From the NCBI GenBank assembly GCA_903822825.1, contig CAIJQQ010000008.1, forward strand, positions 1-64,000: 64,000 bases of DNA, in the 5' to 3' direction. Below are positions 27,646 through 35,195 of this stretch, piece after piece. Position 1 is the first letter of the stretch. Each line of letters begins with the position of its first letter. A program made the position numbers and the translations under genes. The stretch comes from an uncultured Burkholderiales bacterium. Its GTDB lineage: Bacteria > Pseudomonadota > Gammaproteobacteria > Burkholderiales > Burkholderiaceae_C. The notes beneath the pieces are model-generated. The model searched no databases and was not told the DNA's origin. It saw only the letters and a program-made list of their open reading frames with translations.

Positions 27646-28385
27646 AATCCAGATTGTTCTGGCTGGTGCTGCTAGCAGGCTTGATGCCCCTGTTGGCACA
27701 AGCGGCTCCTGACCTGCCCGCCATCACCTCCATCAACACAGGCAAGGGAACGCAATACAGCGTGACCATGCAGCTGCTGGCGTTGATGACCACGCTGACG
27801 CTGCTGCCCTCGCTGCTCTTGATGATGACCTCTTTTGTGCGCATCATCATCGTCATGTCGATCCTTCGATCGGCATTGGGCACAGGCCAAACACCGCCCA
27901 ACATGGTCATCGTGGGCTTGTCCCTGTTTTTGACCTTGTTCATCATGTCGCCCGTGCTGAACGACGTCTACCAAAACGCCCTGATGCCCTTCATGAACCA
28001 GGGCATGGCCTTTGACAAAGCACTGGCACTGGCGGAAAAACCCGTGCGGGCCTTCATGCTGAACCAGACGCGAGAAGACGACATTGCGATGTTCATGGAA
28101 ATCGCCCGCAACAAAAACTTCAACAGCCCTGCGGATGTGCCCTTCACCACATTGGTGCCGGCTTTCTTGACATCGGAACTCAAGAGCGCGTTCACCATCG
28201 GCTTTTTGATTTACATACCCTTTGTCGTGATCGACCTGATCGTGGCCAGCGTGCTGATGTCGATGGGCATGATGATGCTTTCGCCCATGATGATTTCGAT
28301 GCCTTTCAAGCTGATGCTTTTTGTGCTGGTCGACGGCTGGAGCCTGATCATGGGTTCATTGGCGTCGAGCTTTGCGATGCCTTAG
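27642..28385 (+). CDS. fliP: Flagellar export gate protein FliP
   Basis: A 247-residue core of the FliPQR export channel. It has a cleavable signal peptide (LFWLVLLAGLMPLLAQAA) and four membrane segments. Family blocks are clear: LLMMTSFVRIIIVMSILRSA, GQTPPNMVIVGLSLFLTLF and PFTTLVPAFLTSELKSAF. ATG at 27642 overlaps the fliO stop. Confidence 0.97.
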   Translation: MKSRLFWLVLLAGLMPLLAQAAPDLPAITSINTGKGTQYSVTMQLLALMTTLTLLPSLLLMMTSFVRIIIVMSILRSALGTGQTPPNMVIVGLSLFLTLFIMSPVLNDVYQNALMPFMNQGMAFDKALALAEKPVRAFMLNQTREDDIAMFMEIARNKNFNSPADVPFTTLVPAFLTSELKSAFTIGFLIYIPFVVIDLIVASVLMSMGMMMLSPMMISMPFKLMLFVLVDGWSLIMGSLASSFAMP

Positions 28386-28394
28386 GAGACCGAC

Positions 28395-28664
28395 ATGGAT
28401 ACCGCCATGGTCATTGACTTGGGCCGACAAGCCCTGTGGACAGCTGTTTTGGTGTGCGCCCCACTGTTGACGGTGGCCCTGGTGGTGGGCTTCGTGATCG
28501 GCATCTTCCAGGCAGCCACCTCCATCAACGAACAAACTTTGAGCTTCATCCCAAAGCTGATCGGCTTGGCTCTGGCTTTGCTGCTGTTTGGCAGCTGGCA
28601 AATCGCCACGCTGGTGGATTTCACCCGCTCTATCTTTCAGCGCATACCTACGCTGTTCACTTGA
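28395..28664 (+). CDS. fliQ: Flagellar export gate protein FliQ
   Basis: An 89-residue protein with two membrane hairpins (TAVLVCAPLLTVALVVGFVI and LIGLALALLLFGSWQIATLV) joined by the conserved QAATSINEQTLSFIPK loop. Four copies complete the FliPQR channel. Length and order are as expected; 9 bp after fliP. Confidence 0.97.
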   Translation: MDTAMVIDLGRQALWTAVLVCAPLLTVALVVGFVIGIFQAATSINEQTLSFIPKLIGLALALLLFGSWQIATLVDFTRSIFQRIPTLFT

Positions 28665-28677
28665 GCTGAGGCGCCCC

Positions 28678-29454
28678 ATGAATGTGTTGGCCGCCGACAT
28701 CATGGAGAGGTTCTACACCTTGATGTGGCCGATGCTGCGCATTTCCGCACTCATGATCACCGCGCCGATCTTGTCTCAGCACGCATTCAATTTGCGCATG
28801 CGCATTTTGCTGGCCTTGGTGCTGGCCTGGATGGTCTACCCGCTGCACCGCTGGCCAATCATCGACCCCACCTCGGCGCAAGGCCTGCTTGAGGTCTTCA
28901 ACCAGATCATGATTGGCAGCATGATGGGCCTGATACTGCAGGTGGTGGTTGCCGCCGTCGTGGTGGCGGGTCAAAACGTGGCCACGGCCATGGGCCTGTC
29001 GATGGCCAACATGCTGGACCCCAACATGGGCAGCGTGCCTGTGATTTCTCAGTTTTTCACCATCTTGTCAACACTGATTTTTGTAGGCTTTGGGGGGCAT
29101 GCGATCTTGCTGGGACTGATCACCGATTCGTTTCAGTCCTTGCCCATCGGTCAGTCATTGCTCAACCAAGACACTTACAGCCAGGTCCTTCGCTGGAGTT
29201 CCATGATGTTTCTGGGCTCCGTGCTCATGGCCTTGCCCGTGATGATTTCTTTGCTCTTCATCAACGTGGGCCTGGGTGTGGTGACCCGTGCTGCACCCAG
29301 TTTGAATATTTTTGCGGTCGGATTCCCGGCCATCACACTGGGGGGCTTTTTGATCTTGATCATCTCGATGCAGAGCATCGGGGGAAGGATCGAATGGCTC
29401 TGGATGCAGGGCTTTTCCGTGCTGCGTAAGGTGATGGGTGTGGCCAATGTCTGA
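28678..29454 (+). CDS. fliR: Flagellar export gate protein FliR
   Basis: A 258-residue membrane protein with about six segments. The gene lies between fliQ and flhB and shows FliR features: LMITAPILSQ near the N-terminus, LGLSMANMLDPN-like block in the middle (MGLSMANMLDPNMGSVPVIS), and the C-terminal GFPAITLGGFLILIISM. The start at 28678 follows the fliQ stop by 13 bp. Its end overlaps the flhB start by 8 bp. Confidence 0.96.
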   Translation: MNVLAADIMERFYTLMWPMLRISALMITAPILSQHAFNLRMRILLALVLAWMVYPLHRWPIIDPTSAQGLLEVFNQIMIGSMMGLILQVVVAAVVVAGQNVATAMGLSMANMLDPNMGSVPVISQFFTILSTLIFVGFGGHAILLGLITDSFQSLPIGQSLLNQDTYSQVLRWSSMMFLGSVLMALPVMISLLFINVGLGVVTRAAPSLNIFAVGFPAITLGGFLILIISMQSIGGRIEWLWMQGFSVLRKVMGVANV

Positions 29455-30609
29455 AGACAGCGCACAGGACAAGACCGAACTTCCGACGGCCAGGAAACTC
29501 CAAAAGGCCAAGGACCAGGGGCAAGTGGCGCGCTCGACCGAGCTGCCTGCGGCCGTGATCGTGATCGGCACCTTCATGATGATCATGTTGACGGGCAGCT
29601 GGTTGGTGCAGCGCCTTGCCAATCTGTTTGCCAATGGCCTGGTCTTTGACCGTAAAAGCCTGGACCGCCCCTCATGCTGCCAGCCATTTTTGCCGACCAA
29701 ATGATGTCGGCTTTCTTCCTGATCACCCCCATCATCATCTTCACCATCATTGCTGCCATCGTGTCCTCGGGCATGACGGGTGGTTTTCTTTTTTCCATGG
29801 AAGCGGTGATGCCCAAAGCATCCAAGCTCAACCCCTGGAACGGCCTCAAGCGCATCTTTGGCGTCCACGCCTTGGTTGAATTGGGCAAAGCCGTCTTGAA
29901 ATTCAGCATCGTCTCGGCCGTGCTGTGGTGGTCCATCATGTCCAACATGGAGTCCTTGATCCAGTTGGGCCAGATGGGGCTGGAGCCCGCACTGAGCTTG
30001 GCGGGCAGTTTGATCGCCCAATCTGCACTTTGGGTTGCATTGAGCTTGGCGGCCATTGCCATGATCGATGTGCCCTATCAGAAATACGAGTTCATGAAGC
30101 GCATGAAGATGACCAAGCAAGAGGTCAGAGACGAATACAAAGACATGGAAGGCCGCCCGGAAATCAAGGCCCAAATCCGCAGGCGCCAACGTGAAATGGC
30201 CAATTCCCGGATGATGCTGCGCATCAAAGATGCCGACGTGGTCATCACCAACCCAGAACACTTTGCCGTGGCGCTGGAGTACGACCCCACGGGTGACGGC
30301 GCTCCGGTCATGGTGGCCAAGGGCTCTGACCTCATGGCTGCCCGAATTCGCGAAGAAGCCAACACGCACGGCATCCATATTTTTGAGGCCGCGCCACTGG
30401 CCCGGGCGATCTACTTCACCACCGAGCTGGAGCAGCAGGTCCCCGAAGACCTCTACCACGCTGTGGCACAGGTCATTGCCTATGTGTTCAGCTTGGAGGC
30501 CGCGTCACCCCAGCAAGCTGCGCGTACGCGGCCTCAGGTCAAAATTCCTTCCTCGATGCTTTTCAATCCTGACGGCAGCCGTGAGGCCTCCGAGGAAGCT
30601 GCCACATGA
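29447..30609 (+). pseudogene. flhB: Flagellar export switch protein FlhB, reading frame broken by one missing base
   Basis: FlhB normally forms the export-gate subunit whose autocleaved C-domain selects substrates. The first part (29447-29704, MSEDSAQDKTELPTARKLQK to SLDRP) runs into TGA in its own frame. The rest (from about 29671 to 30609, LMLPAIFADQMM onward) continues in the -1 frame with four membrane segments, the cytoplasmic domain and the cleavage motif as NPEH rather than NPTH. Restoring one C in the CCCC run at 29668-29671 would join them as SLDRPLMLPAIF, giving a normal product of about 387 residues. The break falls between the first and second membrane segments. Possible explanations are sequencing or assembly error, a true mutation, or -1 slippage on CCCC. 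All neighbours are intact, so I favour error or recoding. Confidence 0.9.
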
Positions 30610-31928
30610 TCAACCTGAACGCCCAACAGAACAATTCTGTGCAAGATTTCTTTTTCCGTACCGCCGACCGCATGCGGGTGGAGGGCTGCGCCAACGCCAT
30701 TGCCCATGAAGGCCTGAGCTTGGTGTTGTACTCCGCCCACGAGCCCCTGCTGGACCACTATCTGGCATTGCTGCTTGAGCGACTGCGCCGCCAAACGCCA
30801 GAGCCTCGCATTGAAGTTTATTTTCCGACCAATACAGAATCCTTGATTGCCCGGTTCAACGATGTGCTGACCCAGCAATCGGTCCAGGAAGCCACACGCC
30901 AGCCTCAGGAAACCAACAGCCCACAAATTTGGATTGTTCACGACACCCAGCAACTGCCGGACCAGGAAATCCAGTTGATGGCCCGCTTGATTCAAAATTT
31001 CCCGGGCGCGAACATTCGGGCCATTTTGCTGATGACCGGCAACAACCCGCAAAAGGCCTCGCTGTCCGCCCTGGGCAGGAAGGTGCTGCGCTGGGACATC
31101 GAACTGCCCTCGCCCGAACAAGCCCAATTGGCGCTCGAGCAGGCCACGCATGATGGTCAACTGCAGGCCGTCTCACAACTGCTGCGGCGCATCGGCTGCA
31201 TGCCCACCAGCGCTGTGGACGTGCGCGTGGACGTGGGCGATGAAATTCCTAGCCTGGCGCTGGCCGCTGCCGTCAGTTCGCCGGGTCGCCCATTGAATTT
31301 CCCCGTCTTGGGCCTTTTGAGGCGCTTGCGCCAGCTGCCCCAAAGCGCCTTGGCCCTGTGGGGCAAAAGCCCCTCCCTTTCACGCTTTGCCGCCTTGCCC
31401 AAATGGCCCCCACGGTGGGCCATTGCGGCAGGCATCGCACTGCTGCTGTCCATCGGGATCATGGCTTGGATTCAACCGCACGCCTTTGGTGATGCAGACA
31501 AATCCAAAACCAAGCTTCAGCCCACTGCTCCCTCGGCCCCCGCCACCGCGTCTCCTGTTGCCGCGACCCGTGCGTCGCAAGAGCCTGCAGCCGAAGTGCC
31601 CGACGAATCCCAACAATCGCAAGCGTGGGTGCGCTCATTGCCTGCGGGCAGTTTTTTGATTCAGCATGGCAGCGTGGACACCTACGAGAAGGCGGTTGAG
31701 GTGAAAAAAAGCGTTCCTACTCAAGGCCATGCCAAGATTGTGGCGGCTTACCGCCCGGGTGAAGCACTGGCACATTTTGTGATCGTTTCGGGCCCATTTG
31801 AAAATCTGGGCAAAGCCTACGAAAGCATGAACAGACGCGAAGCCACCCGCAGCAGCTGGGTTCGCGCCACGGGGACTTTGCAAGTTCAGCTCAACGGGCC
31901 CAATGGGCCAAAGGAGATCCGACCATGA
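30606..31928 (+). CDS. DamX-like membrane protein: degenerate ATPase-like domain, one membrane segment, SPOR-like C-terminus
   Basis: A 440-residue protein of unproven function. Residues about 15-210 resemble the ATPase-like part of DamX/ExeA-type proteins (LVLYSAHEPLLDHYLALLL, IWIVHDTQQLPDQEIQLMAR), but no Walker A lysine loop is present. A membrane segment follows (WAIAAGIALLLSIGIMAWI, about 275-293), then an Ala/Pro-rich linker and a C-terminal SPOR-like domain (GSFLIQHGSVDTYEKAVEVK, HFVIVSGPFENLGKAYES). SPOR domains bind denuded glycan strands in peptidoglycan. It overlaps the flhB stop and is co-transcribed with the export genes, so an envelope-linked flagellar role is likely (inference). 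Confidence 0.75.
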   Translation: MINLNAQQNNSVQDFFFRTADRMRVEGCANAIAHEGLSLVLYSAHEPLLDHYLALLLERLRRQTPEPRIEVYFPTNTESLIARFNDVLTQQSVQEATRQPQETNSPQIWIVHDTQQLPDQEIQLMARLIQNFPGANIRAILLMTGNNPQKASLSALGRKVLRWDIELPSPEQAQLALEQATHDGQLQAVSQLLRRIGCMPTSAVDVRVDVGDEIPSLALAAAVSSPGRPLNFPVLGLLRRLRQLPQSALALWGKSPSLSRFAALPKWPPRWAIAAGIALLLSIGIMAWIQPHAFGDADKSKTKLQPTAPSAPATASPVAATRASQEPAAEVPDESQQSQAWVRSLPAGSFLIQHGSVDTYEKAVEVKKSVPTQGHAKIVAAYRPGEALAHFVIVSGPFENLGKAYESMNRREATRSSWVRATGTLQVQLNGPNGPKEIRP

Positions 31929-32482
31929 GTACCGGCAAAATCCTGAAAAACAGCGCCCCCCACCAGGTCAAAATGCGTGAAGGCTCCAAAGACGCCCAGC
32001 GCAAACCTGTCAAGGTCAAAACCGAGGCAGAGCCTGTTCAAGAGGCTGTGGGTCGCAAGCTCAAAACCGAGAGCATCAAAACCAACAGCGTGCCGGTCAA
32101 GGTCAAGTCACTCCCCCCCAAAGCCAAGCCTGAACCCGTCAAGCTCAAAACAGACGCGCCCCCCAAAAAAGCCGCCGCCGTCAAGCTGCCCTCATCGAGC
32201 ACCCCCTCCAGGCGAGTCCCACTGCCAACGGCCGTCGTCGTGCCGCCAACCATCGCCAAGAAATCAATCGCCAAAGTCAAACCCAAGATTCAAGAAAAGC
32301 CCATTCCTGTCGATTCTTCATCAAAGCCAACCGTGACAGTGCCCCCGCCTGTCGACCTGGCCCCGCCTCCTGACCACGAACTTTGGGAGACAGACAGCCC
32401 GGTGATGCGCCGCATCAGCCTCTTGCGTAGTCGTAACGCTCAGCTGAACGAGCAAGTCCAAAGGCTCAAGAAACCCGCTTGA
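31925..32482 (+). CDS. Lys/Pro-rich low-complexity protein of unknown function
   Basis: A 185-residue, very basic protein. Residues 10-130 are a loose repeat of Lys-Val/Leu-Lys and Pro units (VKVKTEAEPV, KPEPVKLKTDAPPKKAA). The C-terminal 40 residues are different, with a short coiled-coil-like heptad segment (VMRRISLLRSRNAQLNEQVQ). No signal peptide or membrane segment. The start overlaps the previous stop (ATGA). I do not recognise it. The composition recalls histone H1-like or linker proteins, but the flagellar operon setting argues for a scaffold or linker with a C-terminal interaction helix. Confidence 0.75.
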   Translation: MSTGKILKNSAPHQVKMREGSKDAQRKPVKVKTEAEPVQEAVGRKLKTESIKTNSVPVKVKSLPPKAKPEPVKLKTDAPPKKAAAVKLPSSSTPSRRVPLPTAVVVPPTIAKKSIAKVKPKIQEKPIPVDSSSKPTVTVPPPVDLAPPPDHELWETDSPVMRRISLLRSRNAQLNEQVQRLKKPA

Positions 32483-32498
32483 CTGAAGACATAAATCC

Positions 32499-33533
32499 AT
32501 GAGTGACTCCACCACACCGACGGCAGACAACCCGCAAGCCCCAGCCTCACAAGAGCCGGGCTTTGTGCCGGCTGGGCCCGCGGCAATGCAAGAAGTCACA
32601 ATGAAAACGGAACCCGCAGGGCCCGACGAGCCCTCCGCTGTGGCCCAGTCAAGCGCCCCCGCTGCCCTCCAAGGCCATCACACCCCCACAAACCAATCCG
32701 CCAGCGCTCTCCCGGTTCACACCGGCCTGTCGGTGGACGAGCGGGCTTACCAGCAATACCAGTCCCTAGCGCAAACCGTGCTTGATTCGGCAGACATCGC
32801 AGGCAAATCGTCTGAGGCGGCCTTGGCCGTCAGCGGTCAACTGCGCAAAGCCACGGGCGAACTCAAGGAATTAAGCGACAGCGGCTACAAAAAGGGCCGT
32901 TTGCTGTTGGCCATTGGTGGCGGCGTGATGGTGGTGTGCACCCTGTTTTTCCTGGTCATGGGCGTGCGCATGGTCAGCCGCATCAACCAGCTTGACGCCC
33001 TGATGGAGGCGGTGGGCAAACGCGTGATCGAACTGAACGTGGCCATGGAGTCGATCGAAAGCGTGAACCGCAGCGTGCAAGATGTCGCGGCCAAGCAGAC
33101 CGAGCTGACCAAAGCCCAAGGCCAGATTGAGGGCCGCATTGATGCGTCACTCAAACAATCCGAGAGCGTGGTGTCCAAAGTGCCTGGTGAAACGGCCAAA
33201 CAAGTCGCCGCCAGCAGCGACAACCTGCTGCGCCAAGTTCAGGGCATCAACAGCCGACTCCAAAGCCAGGCCAATGCAGTTCAATCTTTGGGGGGCGAGG
33301 TCAAGTCACTCAAATCGGCGGTGGGCAATGTGGACGGTCTCAAACGCGATGTGGAGAGCCTGATCACCCTGCAAAAAGAGCGTTATCTGGAAGCTCTGCA
33401 AAAGAACAATGCCAGCGCGGTCAAAGAGCGTGCACTGCAATACCCCAGGGTCGCGCCGCCCAAGCCTGCCGAAACCGCCCCAACTGTGGCCAACGCGGCC
33501 GGGCCCATCGTGGCGCCTGCGACAAAACCCTGA
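32499..33533 (+). CDS. Single-pass membrane coiled-coil protein of unknown function
   Basis: A 344-residue protein. The N-terminal about 90 residues are Pro/Ala-rich and disordered, then comes a helical block (DERAYQQYQSLAQTVLDSAD). One membrane segment lies near 133-152 (LLLAIGGGVMVVCTLFFLVM), followed by about 140 residues of predicted coiled coil with repeated Gln/Ser/Val heptads (RIDASLKQSESVVSKV, LLRQVQGINSRLQSQANAV). The end is Pro/Ala-rich. The layout resembles chemoreceptor or phage-tail-like coiled coils, but no family is recognised. Last gene of the fliK-flhB operon. Confidence 0.78.
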   Translation: MSDSTTPTADNPQAPASQEPGFVPAGPAAMQEVTMKTEPAGPDEPSAVAQSSAPAALQGHHTPTNQSASALPVHTGLSVDERAYQQYQSLAQTVLDSADIAGKSSEAALAVSGQLRKATGELKELSDSGYKKGRLLLAIGGGVMVVCTLFFLVMGVRMVSRINQLDALMEAVGKRVIELNVAMESIESVNRSVQDVAAKQTELTKAQGQIEGRIDASLKQSESVVSKVPGETAKQVAASSDNLLRQVQGINSRLQSQANAVQSLGGEVKSLKSAVGNVDGLKRDVESLITLQKERYLEALQKNNASAVKERALQYPRVAPPKPAETAPTVANAAGPIVAPATKP

Positions 33534-33556
33534 ACCTGACCCTGGGGCACAGGTTC
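33532..33556 (+). terminator. Possible stem-loop at the end of the fliK-flhB operon
   Basis: GAACCTG and CAGGTTC form a perfect 7-bp stem around an 11-base loop, overlapping the stop codon and lying between convergent genes. No T run follows, so intrinsic termination is doubtful. Confidence 0.3.
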
Positions 33557-33568
33557 CTCAGGTGCCGA

Positions 33569-33979
33569 TCACTTGCAAAGCCAGATGTAGGTCAGTGTGA
33601 ACAGGCCATAGGGTGGGATTTTCTTCCAGTAGCCCGGGTCTTCCACTGTGAACAATTTCTTGCCGGTCAGCATCGGACCACTGAAACTGTCCATCTGGCT
33701 GATGCGGTGCATTTTGTACTGGCAGTCGTACTCGTTCATGTAGCGCCGTGACATCACGCCGTCGGGGTCGGCGATTTTCATGTCCTGCATTTCCCATACC
33801 CGGCGAATGGCTTCGTCCTTTTCGACCGCATTGCGGTTGACATGCAGCACCACCTCTGGCGTCTCGCCGATCTTGGTCCAAGTCATGGCCTGGGCCGAAG
33901 CGCTGCAAAGCCAGACGACCACCAGCAAAGCACCTCGCCAGTCCCGAGTCGGGCGTTTTCGAAAAACCATCTGCTTCAT
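33569..33979 (-). CDS. Secreted surface-adhesin E-like small protein
   Basis: A 136-residue protein with an N-terminal signal sequence (GALLVVVWLCSASAQAM) and a mature part of about 105 residues. WTKIGETPEVVLHVNRNAV and the RRYMNEYDCQ block resemble the surface-adhesin protein E fold found in many betaproteobacterial secreted proteins. Two cysteines (in DCQYK and the C-terminal WLCK) could form a disulfide. The gene follows the acyltransferase gene directly and is convergent with the flagellar operon. Function is unknown; not evidently flagellar. Confidence 0.7.
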   Translation of the reverse strand: MKQMVFRKRPTRDWRGALLVVVWLCSASAQAMTWTKIGETPEVVLHVNRNAVEKDEAIRRVWEMQDMKIADPDGVMSRRYMNEYDCQYKMHRISQMDSFSGPMLTGKKLFTVEDPGYWKKIPPYGLFTLTYIWLCK

Positions 33980-33980
33980 T

Positions 33981-34937
33981 TCAGAAATACGTTCCCGCTA
34001 GTGTAAGCACCTGCCCGCCAGTGGCGAGTTTGAACCTCGAAATTCCAGGAAGATCGTGGGTATTGATGCCTCCCAGATCGAGTCGGGCAATGCCTTGCTT
34101 TTTGAGATGCAGCATGGCCTGCCACAGCATAACGTTGTGGGCACTGAGCTTACGCCCCTCGTCGTCAGACCAGCCCATATGGTAGGTGGCCCCAAGGCCA
34201 TGCAGCAGGAACAACATGGCAGCAATCACCCGACCTTCGTGCTGTGCAGTGGCTACGAAATACCCTTGCTCAGGCCGCGCATGGCCGTCGATGAAAGCGG
34301 GTACAAAGTCGGTTGGCAACCCATGAAAATTGCGGGTGGCACGCTGTGCCAACTCGCGCTCCAGTAAGAACCGGCAGTCCCGCATGTTGGATTTGAATTG
34401 GATATCCAATGACGGGCCGCGCAATTGGCGCAAGGCCTGGTTGCGCCATTTGCTGTGCAAGCCTTCGCGCAGGGACTTTTCGTCTTGGGCCAAATCGAGC
34501 ACGACAGTGGAATAGCCGGTCATGACCCTGTGCATGCCCTTCAAGGACGCTGGCACCAATTGCCCCAGTTGAACGTCAGGCGAAAACAAGCTCACCCTGA
34601 ACATCCGGGTCGGGATGGTTTTCTTGAGTTCCTTGTAGATCCGGTTTTGCGCAGGTGCATCGAGTTCAGGTGACCAAACGGGCCCGCGGGTGCAGGAAGC
34701 CAGGCTGATGTAATGCAAATAGCGCCGCCCTATGAATTGGGCCAGCGCCAATACTTTTTTACCCTCCATGACCGCGCCGCGGTTGGTTTGAACGCCCATG
34801 GCCCCCATGGCTTCGCCATATGCCCAAGACTGTTGCAAAGAACCACCATGCTTGGCATGAAATTCCTCCCATGCCTTGCGCGGTAACGCATTCCAGATCA
34901 CCTTCATGGCATGATCATAGTTAAATTGCTTCTTCAT
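33981..34937 (-). CDS. FemAB/GNAT-like acyltransferase
   Basis: A roughly 318-residue protein of the GNAT-fold FemAB/BioF2-like group: LQQSWAYGEAMGAMG near the N-terminus, FIGRRYLHYISLASCTRGPVW, a long basic central stretch (SKWRNQALRQLRG), and in the second half GYFVATAQHEGRVIAAMLFL, ATYHMGWSDDEGRKLSAHN and LDLGGIN. Such enzymes transfer acyl or aminoacyl groups to sugars, peptides or proteins; the substrate cannot be read here. I chose ATG at 34937 (MKKQFNYDHAMKV). A longer frame to 35033 overlaps the divergent small membrane gene and its hairpin. MKVIWNALP a few codons later is another option. Confidence 0.75.
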   Translation of the reverse strand: MKKQFNYDHAMKVIWNALPRKAWEEFHAKHGGSLQQSWAYGEAMGAMGVQTNRGAVMEGKKVLALAQFIGRRYLHYISLASCTRGPVWSPELDAPAQNRIYKELKKTIPTRMFRVSLFSPDVQLGQLVPASLKGMHRVMTGYSTVVLDLAQDEKSLREGLHSKWRNQALRQLRGPSLDIQFKSNMRDCRFLLERELAQRATRNFHGLPTDFVPAFIDGHARPEQGYFVATAQHEGRVIAAMLFLLHGLGATYHMGWSDDEGRKLSAHNVMLWQAMLHLKKQGIARLDLGGINTHDLPGISRFKLATGGQVLTLAGTYF

Positions 34938-34939
34938 AT

Positions 34940-34966
34940 TCAAGAAAGCGACAATTCTGTCGATTT
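34940..34966 (+). promoter_or_regulatory. Probable sigma-28 promoter of the small membrane protein-motA-motB unit
   Basis: TCAAGAAA, 11 bases, GTCGATTT. This is a weaker match (GTCGAT for GCCGAT), but the same variant occurs before flgP. It lies 28 bp upstream of the ATG at 34995; stator genes are classical FliA targets. Confidence 0.55.
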
Positions 34967-34994
34967 CTCCGATGTAGACAAACGTATCCGAGCC

Positions 34995-35186
34995 ATGAAA
35001 CGAGCTTCGTCGCAAACAATTTTCTTTGGGCATGACGTGCCCAAAGAAAAACTGACGTTGGCAGGATACATCTGGCTGGGGGTTTATCTGGGGCTGCCTG
35101 TGCTCTTACTGGGCAATCTGCTGGACTTTTTGATACAAAAATGGTTTGGGTGGTGCATTGGCTTTTGGTGCATCCTCCAGTTTTAA
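34995..35186 (+). CDS. Small two-segment membrane protein upstream of motA
   Basis: A 63-residue protein with a short polar start (MKRASSQTIFFGHDVPKEK) and two hydrophobic segments (AGYIWLGVYLGLPVLLLGNL and IGFWCILQF with GW before it). No family recognised. It ends 9 bp before motA, so it is probably co-transcribed and could modulate the stator, but this is inference. The first codons contain a perfect inverted repeat (35020-35050). The ribosome binding site is weak. Confidence 0.55.
   Translation: MKRASSQTIFFGHDVPKEKLTLAGYIWLGVYLGLPVLLLGNLLDFLIQKWFGWCIGFWCILQF
35020..35050. repeat. Perfect 13-bp inverted repeat inside the small gene before motA
   Basis: TTTTCTTTGGGCA and TGCCCAAAGAAAA flank a 5-base loop (TGACG). 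The symmetry gives the same strong hairpin in either transcript. It lies in coding sequence 26-56 bases after the start codon and is also in the upstream region of the divergent acyltransferase gene. It could be an operator, an RNA structure controlling motAB, or a stop for minus-strand transcripts. Confidence 0.85.
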
Positions 35187-35195
35187 AGGTTAGCT

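Noticed and set aside
29155-30459. A 434-codon minus-strand open frame across fliR and flhB
   Set aside because: His/Gly/Asp-rich shadow. Its continuity has no bearing on the flhB frameshift.
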